From: Ashinkailepas kermadecensis
Taxonomy: Eukaryota > Arthropoda > Thecostraca > Neolepadidae
DNA: 64,000 nt
Assembly (NCBI GenBank): GCA_034440615.1
Contig: JAOTOM010004129.1
Coordinates: 62,001 to 126,000, forward strand
Direction of reading: 5' to 3'
Both the position numbers and the translations under genes were made by a program. The notes beneath the pieces are model-generated. The model did no database searches, had not been told where the DNA came from, and saw only the letters and a list, made by a program, of their open reading frames with translations. This document shows, piece by piece, positions 25,901-39,718 of the stretch (position 1 is the stretch's first letter; each line of letters begins with the position of its first letter).

Positions 25901-28900
25901 TACAACCGGAGAGTACACTGCATCAGCTACTACTGTACACCCGGACAGTACACTGCATCAGTGACTACTGTACACCCGGCAGTACACCTCATCAGCTACT
26001 ACTGTACACCCGGACAGTACACTGCATCAGCTACTACTGAACACCCGGACAGTACACCGCATCAGCTACTACTGTACACCCGGAGAGTAGACTGCATCAG
26101 TGACTGCTGTACACCCGGAGAGTACACTGCATCAGGTACTACTTTACACCCGGACAGTACACTGCATCAGTGACTACTGTACACCCGGACAGTACACTGC
26201 ATCAGTGACTACTGTACACCGGGACAGTACACTGAATCAGTGACTACTGTACACCAGGACAGTACACCGCATCAGCTACTACTGGCGCTGCTGCGTGCGG
26301 CGCGCACAGGGCGCACATCTCCGCCGCTCCGAACACTCACCGCTGCGCTGTGGGCAGTACGTCGCGCTGCTCCTCGGTCGGCCCCGAGCCGGGACCGCGA
26401 GCTGCCCGGTCCCGGTCTGATCTGGGTCCGGCCCCGCCAGCAGCTGCGCCCGAGCTGGGCTCAGACGGCGGCGGCGGCACCTGGCCTTCATCTGGCGGCG
26501 GCGGCGGCGGCGGCACCTCGCCTTCGGCTGGTGGAGGCGGCGCCGGCTCCGCGGAGGGTGCCGCGAGATCCCCCAGAATACGGACGTCTCCAGCTGCGTC
26601 CGGGACCGTCACGTCTGCACGATGGCGTCTGTCAGTTGGCTGCCTGACACGTCACACGAGGCACACCAGTCATTACAGAACCGCCGGCGGCACCGTTCGC
26701 CAGCACACCCCCATGAACTGGAACGCCACGCAGAAGTCCCTCAATATCATTCAACCGATACGACACGACGGTAGTCAATCAGGACATACCTTTCAGGCCA
26801 CCATATACTAGGTACTACCATATACGATTGGTCGACATAACAATTTTTCACTAAATCTATAAATACCACCGTAGATTACAAATAACCGCCGACCATCACT
26901 CAAGTTCTATTTGCATTGCCTCACGATAAGCAATTTTTGTGCTGCAAGATGCTCATACCCAAGCTGCACTGTAGTGGTCAGGAAGAACAACGTAAGTCGA
27001 CTTACGTAAGACTTAAGTGGACTAAGTCTTACGTATAAACACAAGTGACGTAGGCGGCATTGACACATATTTAATTATGCTGTACAGAAAGATTGTTTGT
27101 GATTCGTGGCCGTCGCTATCTTTCCTAAACATTTCGTGATCAATGTTGGTCCCAGGAAGGAATTTGAAGGTGGTGTGTTTGGGGGGGGGGGGGTCGATAT
27201 TTTTTTTGCTTTTTGCTGTCGTCAAGTTTGCGTCTGGATAGGCCCGTTCCCTCTGATATCTAGGTGAATTTGGTCATTGTTGTTCATTGTTGGCTAATAT
27301 AGGTTTGGAATTAACTTGGCTCTAGTCTATAATTACGGTCAGTAGCACCTATACCACGGCGAAGATGAGGTGCAACTGGTGATATATACGTGATTTACCG
27401 AAATGCGCTGCATCATAAAACCATTTTCGACTTTGACCTCATAGCCACCGCTACGCTTCCACAGCTTTCGTATCTGACTAAGTCTATTAATGTACTGCAT
27501 ATTTACAAACATTTTCAAGTCTCTATAGAACACTTCCAATAATTTTCGCGATTTCAGCGGACGACGAAATGTACAAAATCCCATGTCACCAAGTACGATT
27601 TTCCAACCTCATCTTCCACATTCCAACTTCTGGTTCATATTGACCTCTCCCTCCTTTTAGAACGTATGCAAACAAAATACATGAAGAGCAGATTGAATGT
27701 TCATATATCACCTCAGCCCTCGTCCATCGCGAGCATTCCACCACTTTTCCCCTTTGAGTCCATTCCTGCCTGTTTCATTTCCGAACATGACCAGCACTGC
27801 ATTGGCTGTGTGCATGTGACCGGCCCTGGGCCTGGCCCGACCGGGCTGGGACCGGAGAGCCGAGTCCGTGGCGGGCACTGCCACTGACAGTCAGCACCTA
27901 AACACCTCACCGAGTCTGCCCTGGCTCAGCAGCACGTGCTGCGTCGACACCGACGTCTTGACGGCGCCGCGCCGTCCGCTCTCCACGGTGTCGGCGGGCG
28001 CCGTGTGGGGCGGCGGCGGACGCGGCCGCCCGTCGGCCGGCCGGTCCTCAGGCTCAGGCGGCGCGCGCGGTCGGCCGGCAGCACCCGTCGGCGACAGGGT
28101 CGGCACCGCCGGCAGCTGCCCCGCCGCCGCCGCCGCCGCCGCCGCCAGCTGCGGCTCGGCAGGCGGCGGTGCCAGCTCCAGCTCCAGCGCCGCGGCCAGC
28201 AGCGCCTCCTGCAGTATCGGCTGGTGCGGGTCGCGCAGGTGCGGCGGCAGCACGTCGCCGAAATCCTGCAACGGGCCGTCACCGCCGGTCACTTGCGGTC
28301 ACCTCCAGTCAGTCCGGCCACTTCTGGTCAATCCGGCAACCTCCGGTCAGCCCGGCCACCTGCAGTCAGTCTAGCCACCTCCAGTCAGTGAAGCCATCTC
28401 CGGTCAGTCAGGCCACATCCTGTCGGTCCGGCCACCTGCAGTCAGGCTAGCCACCTGCAGTCAATGAGGCCACCTCCAGTCAGTGAAGCCATCTCCGGTC
28501 AGTCAGGCCACATCCTGTCGGTCCGGCCACCTGCAGTCAGTCCGTCCACCTCCTATCGGTCCGGCCACCTCCAGTCAATCCGGCCACATCCCGTCAGTCA
28601 GGCCACCTCCGGTCTATGCCGCAGGACGAGCGGTGGTCGCACCGCCTCCTGGGTCCAGACGTGATGCTCACGCAGCCCACTGGTGTGGTCATACCCAGGT
28701 ACAGCATGATGCCGCAATTATCGTAGCGTAGTGCAAATTATTCGTGAAATACGGTGGTGTATACCACTTACTGAACACTGAATCGATATCCTTGCCAAAG
28801 AAGTATCAACATTTTGCTGTTAGTTGCTCGCTTGTGAACTCTTCATGCCTTGTTTTAAACAGTATACCGTTCATACGCATCATGCTTATGCTCACCATAA

Positions 28901-31900
28901 CGGATGCTGGCTCGTGATAACGAACATCCCGGAGTGCAATTACAGGCAAAGGGATTGCATATGATGTGCTATGCTATGCAGTACCAGTTAATAGCATAGG
29001 AATTTGTATCGTATCGTTGATATCGGTATCCCCAAATTCGGCACCTCTCAAGACACGCAAAACGAGTAGCTATACGTACGCATTTGTCTCAAAACTGGAT
29101 TTTAAGGACTTACGTATTTTAAATAGCACTATTACCATGGCGATTTCGACATCCTGCTATACTCGTGTTGACATCTAACACCCAACGAGAAATGATTACT
29201 TTAACACTGTCGTGGCGTGACCTGGAGCAGACGTCAGTCGTGACCCGCGCCACTGACCTCGAGGTGCTGCAGCAGGGGGTCGGTGACGCGGTCCACCTCC
29301 CGCAGTGTGATGTCGCTCGGGTGTGCCCGATTGCCGTTGGCCTCGCCTCGCTCGCCGGCCGCCTCGGCGCTCTGCTCAGCTGTGTCGGTGGCGTACACAC
29401 ACACAATGCCGTGAAAGGAGTCACATCTCCGATACGTCACAATTTCAACAAAAACAAAACAAAACAAAGGCAATGCAGGTGGTGGTAAGATCGGGTCAGG
29501 TTAAATAAGATTGAGTTAGGGTATGTTAAGATGGGCTTGGTTATATACAGTTCAAGTTATGTAGTTGGGTTATGGTTCGATACTGATACTTCAATAAAAT
29601 TAAATAAATCTGCGTGTTTAGAAACACAATGCAATAGAATATAACCCCAATATTATTATATATAATTATATACACTGCTATATTTAATACAAAAAAGAGC
29701 TACATATAAATATTGCGCATGAAGCGAACACATAATTTTCGAAGTTACTTTTTAGGTTAAAGTTCAGGTCAGGTTAAGCAAGATGAACAGAACGGGGAGG
29801 TCTGCTGGAACGCAGAGTTCGATATGTTGGTAGATGACACTGGAATGTGAGCTAGCTTAGGATTGTCGGGTGTTGCACGCCGAATGACGTTGTTCACACA
29901 CCTCTCCCCGCTGTCGTATTTGTTAAGATGACACTGGAATGTGAACTAGCGTAGGATTGTAGGGTGTTGCACGCAGTAGTGTTGTTCACACATTTCTCCT
30001 CCCCGTCGTATTTGTCAAGATGGCACTGGAATGTGAACTGGCGTAGGATTGCAGGGTGTCGCAAGCCGTAGCATGTTGCTCACACATTTCTCCCCGCTGT
30101 CGTATTTGTGAAGCAGCAGATTTAGATGAGTTCGTTGGAGCAGCAGGCTTTTCCACCACATTCGGAAAACAACACGTTCCAGCTGACCGTCGACCCACAT
30201 CCGCCTCAGGTCAGTCAGTACAGGTTCCATAGTCCCGCCAGGTTACGGTGCGAGAAGTTGGACTTCCTGTGCGAGCAGACGGGGTTCCACACGTGCTGCG
30301 GGTGCCGCGCCAGCGGTGACTCACCGGCCGCTGGCAGGTCCAGCAGGGTGCTGATGTCGTACAGCGAACCCAGCTGGAACGGGTCGCCGGAGGGCACCAG
30401 CGTCAGGGGGTCCACCGCCAGGGTCACCTTCCGCAGACTGGTTCTACAGCCGACGGTCACACATCAGCCGACAGACCGATACCGATACGGGAGGCCAGTA
30501 CGGGCACCGCATACACATAGCCGAGCACGATCCCAGATCAATCGATGTGTGCAGAAGCAGGTAATTGTGTGAGATAATCAGCCATGGTCATGAGTCGCGC
30601 CGCAGATACACTTACAGTACTCGCCAGCGCCGCAGCTGTATCTAATCTTGACTATATAGAATCTCGGTAGTCACATCACATCATCATCACATCATCCAGG
30701 CTAACAACAAACTAAACTCAGACACTCGAAATTGGAAATACAACTGATCCATTTGCAGTCTCTTCACCCACCACCTTCAATGAATGAGATGTGTCCCATC
30801 CATGAAGAGAAGCATAGATCGTCCATGCTGGTTACAACTGAATGCGTTACTCCTAATGTACTCTTGGATTGTATTTTCAGCACGGTCTCACCCGCATAAA
30901 AACCGAACGTGCAATTTCTAAGGTACTCGTGGATTTTGAACCGAGTTGGGTATCGCATGTACAAAGCTATCTCTTCCTCAGCAACGGCGAGGCAATTGCT
31001 TCCTGGTAACTATTGATAATACATGCTATATTCGCTTAGTTAAAATACATTTTATACGCGAATCCCGGCATGGTGCATAAACCGAATGCAGTATGCATCG
31101 TGGATATCACACACCAATACTGTGGAACAGCCGTCGATGAACCCCATCACCCGCGATCAGCAAACAGTTAGCCGCCGAGGAGGTGGGCCGGGTGGACGGA
31201 ATTTCTCCCACTCCCTCTCACTTACGGCTCGTTCTCCAAATAGTCGGTGTAGGGGGTCTTCATGAGCTTCTCAAACGCTGCCGCCGCATCGCCTGACAAA
31301 CACGTCAAGTTAGAGGCGGTCGCAACGTGACGTCACGTCACGGAGCCGTGACGGAACGGGTCCGGAGGGCTCACGGAGCCTGGCGGCACCGCCACCGCCA
31401 CCACCAGCCCACCGCCAACGGGTCCGGAGGGCTGACGGAGCCTGGCGGAACGGGTCCGGAGGACTGACGGAGCCTGGCGGCAGCGCCACCGCCACCACCA
31501 GCCCATCGCCAACGGGTCCGGAGGGCTCACGGAGCCTGGCGGCAGCGCCACCGCCACCACCAGCCCACCGCCACCACCAGCCCACCGCCAACGCCAGTCC
31601 ATCGCCAACGCCAGTCCGCCACCACCACCACTAGTCTACCACCACGACCACCACCATTAGTCCACCCCCACCCCACTAGTCAACCACCACCACCAGTTGA
31701 CTGCCACCACTAGTCCACCACCACCACCACCACCACCACCACCACTAGTCAACCGCCACCACCAGTCCACCGCCTTCAAATACATTCCTCGCTGAGTGGA
31801 AGGCACCAGCGCAAGATGCCGAAGCTTGTTATGACGTCCAAAGAAGTCGAGCAATACGATACACATAAAAGAACATCGGTACGTGGAACCTAGCCACTGT

Positions 31901-34900
31901 GTCAGCCCTTACCCAGCACTGCTTTTTCATGGTATTATCGTCAAAATTAAGCGTGAAAATGGTGGGAACTATTTAACTGTGATGTTGTCACATTTCACGT
32001 AAGCCAATTCAGTTAGCCCACCAAATTCTGTTCCCAGAGAACAAAACGAAATTATATCACATGTTGGTGTCCACTTCAATTGTGAAATTCCACGATAGTG
32101 CAGCAGTGAACGCGACAACAGACGCGACGTCGTCCGGACAGTTCAGTCTGCACCACGCCTACACAACACACAGTAGCGCATTCCAGGACACTGCAGCAGT
32201 GAACGTGGCAATAGACGCGGCGTCGTCCGGACAGTTCAGTCTGCACCACGCCTACACAACACACAGTAGCGCATTCCAGGACACTGCAGCAGTGAACGTG
32301 ACAACAGACGCGACGTCGTCCGGACAGTTCAGTCTGCACCACGCCTACACAACACACAGTAGCGCATTCCAGGACACTGCAGCAGTGAACGCGACAACAG
32401 ACGCGACGTCGTCCGGACAGTTCAGTCTGCACCACGCCTACACAACACACAGTAGCGCATTCCAGGACACTGCAGCAGTGAACGTGGCAACAGACGCGAC
32501 GTCGTCCGGACAGTTCAGTCTGCACCACGCCTACACAACACACAGTAGCGCATTCCAGGACACTGCAGCAGTGAACGTGGCAATAGACGCGACGTCGTCC
32601 GGACAGTTCAGTCTGCACCACACCTACACAACACACAGTAGCGCATTCCAGGACACTGCAGCAGTGAACGTGGCAATAGACGCGACGTCGTCCGGACAGT
32701 TCAGTCTGCACCACACCTACACAACACACAGTAGCGCATTCCAGGACACTGCAGCAGTGAACGTGGCAATAGACGCGGCGTCGTCCGGACAGTTCAGTCT
32801 GCACCACACCTACACAACACACAGTAGCGCATTCCAGGACACTGCAGCAGTGAACGCGACAACAGACGCGACGTCGTCCGGACAGTTCAGTCTGCACCAC
32901 GCCTACACAACACACAGTAGCGCATTCCAGGACACTGCAGCAGTGAACGTGGCAACAGACGCGACGTCGTCCGGACAGTTCAGTCTGCACCACGCCTACA
33001 CAACACACAGTAGCGCATTCCAGGACACTGCAGCAGTGAACGTGGCAATAGACGCGACGTCGTCCGGACAGTTCAGTCTGCACCACACCTACACAACACA
33101 CAGTAGCGCATTCCAGGACACTGCAGCAGTGAACGTGGCAATAGACGCGGCGTCGTCCGGACAGTTCAGTCTGCACCACACCTACACAACACACAGTAGC
33201 GCATTCCAGGACACTGCAGCAGTGAACGTGGCAATAGACGCGGCGTCGTCCGGACAGTTCAGTCTGCACCACGCCTACACAACACACAGTAGCGCATTCC
33301 AGGACACTGCAGCAGTGAACGTGGCAATAGACGCGACGTCGTCCGGACAGTTCAGTCTGCACCACGCCTACACAACACACAGTAGCGCATTCCAGGACAC
33401 TGCAGCAGTGAACGTGGCAATAGACGCGAAATCGCCCGGACAGTTCAGTCTGCACGACGCCTACACAACACACAGTGGCGTATCTGCCAAATTATCGCAG
33501 CTCTAATGTCGATTGCAGGCACCAGCACCGCTTAGCAGGTGACCCGCACTCAAGTTATTGGTGGCCACCGTCTACAATAGCATCAGCAGCGTATGTCCGC
33601 AGCATGCGCCACGATGCACGTAATTATGCAAATACATGCAACTGGAGAAAAACAGACTAGCCGCACAATACGGAGACAAGGAACATACCAGCGCTGACCG
33701 AAAGCCCGGAATATCAGAGCCGCATCAAAGCCCATAATATATGCATGTCATTCATGACTCCTTTATCTATGTTTATATTAATCTACATTGACGTTGTTGG
33801 TGAGTGCCTGCTTCAAGACATAACCATTGTCCGATCGCATTGTTTTCTTCCTTCGCTTCGCTGGCGCGTTCACAGTGGTTTTCCACCAAATTTGGTTTTG
33901 GGATTGGCATATTTAATGAACAAGAACGCCTTCTCCATGATCAGTCAGAAAGTGAAAGAAGTCCAGTTAATAGAGCGTTGGAGTCTTCTATACAGAGGAC
34001 CAAGCTAAAGCCTCCACACGCCTCCGAATTTCGCCTCTACCGGCAGCCAACTGAAAAGTGTTTCCTGGTAAAATCAGGGCCCCTACACCAATGTCTCAGA
34101 TGTCAGGGCACAGGCAGCACAAGTGACCACAGTGAGCCTACTTAGCATGGACACTGGCCAGTTAAATGCCTGCCCCACCGAACTGTGCATATGTTGAAAT
34201 GCAGCCATCTGAATGTTAGACCTATGCGACAGAATACTTGTAGCAGACTGGGCCGCAAACGTGCGCTTTTTCTCAATTCGAAATCGCACCATTGACCGAT
34301 GTTTCAAAAGCCGTATTTCGTGGCATGTCTGAAACAGGTTTACTGCACGCTCCGTGTCGCCGTACCTTTATCCTACACCTGTCTGTTGCGCCACTTCGTT
34401 CTCCCCGTTCCACAACTCCCGTCAAGGAACATATTTGTACAACTTCATGCCCGCGGCATTTTCGGGCTTGATGGATTCGTGTGCATCGAAGTGCAATTCA
34501 CGTCGACAGTGCATCCATGGTTTACCCACATGGTGTGTTCACATGCAATCAACCGGTGAGCATGGTGTTGCATGTGAGCACACCATGCAAGGGAATCGAT
34601 ATCAAAACTGTGGACTAGCGCACGTGGTGCGTAGTAATTAGAGCTGAGACGTTGCCCCCAATTACAGGTCATACCTATCGATGGCGAAAAATGTCTTGGA
34701 GTAGAAAATGCCCGGTCTATTAACATCAAATTTTAATTGCACACAAATCAGAATGAGATTATCCGATCGCTTCATTCCGAAGTCATGTACGCAGAGACAG
34801 GGCGGTTGTGAGAGTGTCATCCTGGCCAGACACTTGAGAAGGATGCTTGTCATTTGTCAGGTGTTGCACTGGTGGGCATTCTCCAGTGACACTTCTTGTC

Positions 34901-37900
34901 GAACTGACTTAACACGGTGCCCTTGAACTCGACTTGTTTTCAGAGCTAAGTCCGGCTAAAAGAATTACACTGGGCCCAAATTTCAGACAGTATCGAATAT
35001 TCCGACATGGCTGATGCCGTGGCGTCATTGCAGACGATACCCAAAACACCGAGAGTCGTCCTTATTATCCGTCATCCCTCGATCGACCCGAATTGACGTC
35101 GCCGCACGACGTGCTTCACATGCCAAAGGAACGGCCATCAGGAGCGAGCACGGCAGTCAGAAAACGGAACTCGTCCGTCACGAATGGGTTCAGATCAACT
35201 CCCAGATCAGAGCGAGGGGCACATTCAGTGGCAGTGGAGCATCCAGGGCTAGGGAGGTCCGATCCACTGACGGAACGTCCGCAGCAAACGGAGGATGTAT
35301 GATGCCAGTATGAAACACAGAAAGGTGCGCAATCCAGTTCTCACTTAGCTCTTGCCGAGCCTCCTCCGACAAGAAACCTGCCTTGTGGCTGCGCAGAACG
35401 GCCAAGAAAATTATGTCTGTGTATATGTCATACATACCATGCAGGTAATAGGTAGCATGCAATATACACATATCGGCAGTCTATTCTTTATATGAGATGT
35501 TACCACTTCACAGGCTCTTGTTGATCATCTTCACCAGGGTACCTTATGAAATATATCTCAGCTCGACGCTACGTTTGTGTACGCTGTGGTTATAACTCAA
35601 ACATGTAGGTTAATTCATGCAGTGTATACATCGTAAGCACTTGCCTTAAAAATTGGCGTTACGCGAAACGTCCAGACAATTGATGTGGTCCCAGAAAATG
35701 ACGTAGTTCTCAAACGATCGCTCTTATAACACATTTCAACTATTAACTTCAGGCATGTCACCAAACATCCAGGTGTGACCAGGCAAATGCGGCAAACTAA
35801 ATGCTTCATATTGTTTAACTGAATTTCCTAGGTATTCCATGAAACTGACAATCGACATTGGCCTTTTTCTAAAGTATGAGAGTTGTGATGACTACCAAAG
35901 TTGTCTTGGTGGTCTTGCATACGAGACGGAGATGATTTCCGGTCCATTCTTCCCACACATCATTGGCGTAACGCCAAATAGCACGAACTCTGGGAAGGGC
36001 CATTCCCAGTCCTTTTGAGCTGACCAATGCCCCTGGTTGTGTTGAAAAACGCTCATCGAAGTCAGGAATAGATCCAATCAATCGGGCCATGTCAAATATA
36101 TGGCACATGAAGCCTGGATACGTGTACCAGATTGTCCCCTGTATCTACACGGCGTAAGACCGGCAATGGCTGGGGAAGGGACGTTTAACGTCCGCACCCC
36201 TCTCTCCGCTGTCGTTTATTCCGGATAACTCGAGAACTAAACTGGTTGCTGAGATGGATGAGGAGGGGCGGGGGAGGGGAGGGGTGTTAAGGGCCCCAGC
36301 CAATGGCGTTCGGCCAACACCCCGTCAATTCTGGGTTAAGAACACCTCGCACTCTTTAAATTAATGCATGTCACATGAGTCAGGTGACGTGGTGAGTCGA
36401 TCGAACTTTTCGACATCCTCTAGCGGGTTCATAAATTCTTTATTTATAGTGTCCTTTTGTCCATTCAACGCCAAAATTAAAATCGGGGCAGACATTTTGT
36501 TTCGTGATCATTCGTGACTAATAAACAATGGACAACATTGTAAAGGCCAATGTTTAGTAGCACCAGATCAGTCTGGTTTCCAATACTCATAATCAAAAGT
36601 TGAGCATTCAGGACGTGAAACGAACGGACAAAGCATGCAACGTCGACGAAAAACTTCCGGAGTTTCCAACTCTCATGACGTCACAGCTCCATCCCTTGGT
36701 GAACTCCACTAACAATTTTGCTTGTAGCTTTGAACAAACAAAAAAGTTATGCCTAATTCCTTGTATCGCCCTACTCTTGCATCGGAAAAAATAAATCAGT
36801 CATAACACGTCGTAGCATTAAGCGTCACTAATGTAGGGGTGCAAAGCAAAATAGTTCAGGAAAGTATGCAAACAAAACGCATACTCACCTGGGAATTACG
36901 ACAGAAATGAAAGCCTAAAAATACACTTGAAACCTTCTTTCTTCAAATATTACTTCATATCTTGCATAAAACAAGGACCAGGAAAATACCTTCAACACAC
37001 CGAAGGCAAATCGAACACCTCGAACATCACTACATATTGCATGCTTCCTCTGCATCGGCCTAAGTGATTCATTATATTTAGAATGCACACATAAAATGCC
37101 GGATTTCAGCGAATACCTACGAAATATATGTATCTGCGTGTTCTCGTGTATTCTGTTCATGACCTTGTCCAAAGTGTTTCGTAGAACAAACTTTGGACTT
37201 GCACTTCCTCCTTTTGAACTTGCATTAATAAGCATAAGCCAGGGGCGGTCGGACCATTAAGGCACTAAGGCAGTTCCTCACCTGAGTGGAGCTGGAAAGT
37301 ATTTTTGTATGTTATTTTCGTACAAATGCTGCTATATAAATGCTGCTATACAAATGAATTAGCTGGTGTTCCCAGGACGGACATGTCAGTCCAGCCAACA
37401 AAAAAGCAGCCTGACTTGGAGAAACTTGTTCTCCAATCTCAAATTATGCAAAACCTAGTAGCATTTTATGACACAATGTTGCTCTGGGATCATGCTTTGG
37501 TAGTTAGGCACCAACTAAGCTTTCCAAATTCAAAGAATTTGACAATTTATGAGAATTAGTTTTTCTTGGCCAAGAATAATGAGTTTTTACTTCAGCTTTT
37601 ACTTAGTTTTTACCAAACGACTCAATACCAACTTTTCAGATCTGCACAATGCGTGCAATTTCGGTAAATATATAGAAGCCCCCAGGGCACTTTTGGTTTT
37701 AAAAATGCTTGTCCAGTGTCTTGATGTAATTTGAAAGAATTTTCAATTCATATCTTTGGGAAATGAAAACATTTTGAAATCAGCACTTCAAGTTGTGCTT
37801 ATTGTACTCAATAAGCAGTCAGTTCACCAAGAAAAGAAGGTACTACTGTGCTTTAAGGTGGTAACAAGACAAGTTTTTTTTACACACATATGCCTCCATA

Positions 37901-39241
37901 AAGCAAACAAATGGGTTAGGTTTGGTTAGGTTAGGTTAGTTTAGGTTTTTAAAGTTGGAAAGTTTTTGTAAAAAATGTTCAAAATTGCAAAAGAAGTTTT
38001 TCTTCAAAAACAGCTGATGTTACGTTAGGTTAGGATGGGTTATGTTTTTTTTCATTTCAAAAGTTCCCAGAAAAAAAATTGCTTACAATTTTTATATTTT
38101 TTTTGTTCTCCAAAGTGAGGTTAGTCTAGGTTAGGTTACGTTATGTCGCAATTTTATTTTATGTTTTAAACATTTCTTTTTATGCTATGTTACCTAACTC
38201 AAAGCCACCTTTTTTGGTGTTATTTTGCTCGCAACATGAAAAGCAAGCATTTGCACAGAAAATGAGTGGTCCCATTATCTTATTCACATTCATAAACCGT
38301 GCATTGGAATGATAAATTCGAAGAATTCATAAAACGCCCTAAAACACAAATGTACCGAAAAGAACACCAAAATCAATAAAATAACGTTTGAAACAACCAC
38401 ATAAAAAAACATCTTTTGCGACAATGCAGATGTAGGCTATACGTAATAATATGGGACTTCAACTTCACTTCAACAAAATATGGAAAGTATACAGAAAAAG
38501 TGGTTTGTGTGGGGGCAGTATATATTGAAGAATAATGTAATTGCGTGTAAAGAACATATACGACCTTCAATATACCAGGAGGTGGTGAGTTGACATCAAA
38601 AGTAACGTTAAGGATTATACTTTATTACTCAGTACTTAACGTTACTTTTGATGTCAACTCAGCACCTCCTGGTATATTGAAGGTCGTATATTTTCTTTAC
38701 ACGCAATGTCTAAAACCCAGGAGCATCTAAGAGCCATTCTTCGTTGTATTAAGAATAATGTAATATAACAATGAAAACTTAACCTAACCTAACCTGACCT
38801 TATCTAATCTACCTACTGATGTTAGATCATCTAAGCCTATTGATATTGGATTACCTAATCCTACTGATGTTGGATCACCTGATATCACTACATCACTGGA
38901 GGATTTTGATGATACATCACGTATCATCTGCAGTATCAATGCTAGGCGACATGATTTCAAATAAAGAAAATCTTGCTTATATGTGATTTCCCAAAGAAAT
39001 GGCACCTAAAGAAGTTGCTGGGTAAGCTTCAACAAGTCCAGTCCATGCATTCTTGTTTCTGATTTGCTCTCAGGGGCTTGTATATCAATACAAAAAGTTT
39101 TTGTTTGAGTAAGAAAAATTGATTTGTCCTTAAATACCTCTTTTTGGTGTGCCATGTGTAGAATGGACAAAAGTAGTCATGCCGATATTATGAAAAATTG
39201 TTGACAGTCCATACAATATTTGTTGTGTATGTGTGGGAAGT

Positions 39242-39313
<72 letters not shown>

Positions 39314-39504
39314 GCTTAGTCATGTAAAGACCCATTTGATGTAAAATACCTTGCGTAATGTTTGCTTCAGTTTACCAAAGTACATCCACAACTTAACATG
39401 ACTACATGAATTGTAGTTTTTCAAACAATTGTGATGAGAAACTTTTTATCTTAGCCAACATTATTCCTGGATATGCCCCTGGATCTATGGAATTCACGTT
39501 GTTT

Positions 39505-39591
<87 letters not shown>

Positions 39592-39593
39592 TA

Positions 39594-39638
<45 letters not shown>

Positions 39639-39654
39639 TTATATACGTACATAC

Positions 39655-39718
<64 letters not shown>

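Noticed and set aside
22385..26284. Regular 35-bp repeats as a CRISPR array
   Set aside because: Units are contiguous with no unique spacers, there are no cas genes, and the genome is eukaryotic.
26337..26647. Plus-strand Gly/Ser-rich frames at 26.3-26.8 kb as a gene
   Set aside because: They mirror exon 7 on the minus strand. The minus frame has matching phases and splice sites; the plus frames do not.
32061..33506. 481-codon plus-strand frame as a secreted repeat protein
   Set aside because: It is the 93-bp satellite read through. The opposite strand is just as open, there is no signal peptide or domain, and it lies inside an intron.
35190..35471. 93-codon minus frame inside intron 2
   Set aside because: It looks protein-like in places but matches no family I know, has no splice support and is AT-rich, unlike the gene's exons.
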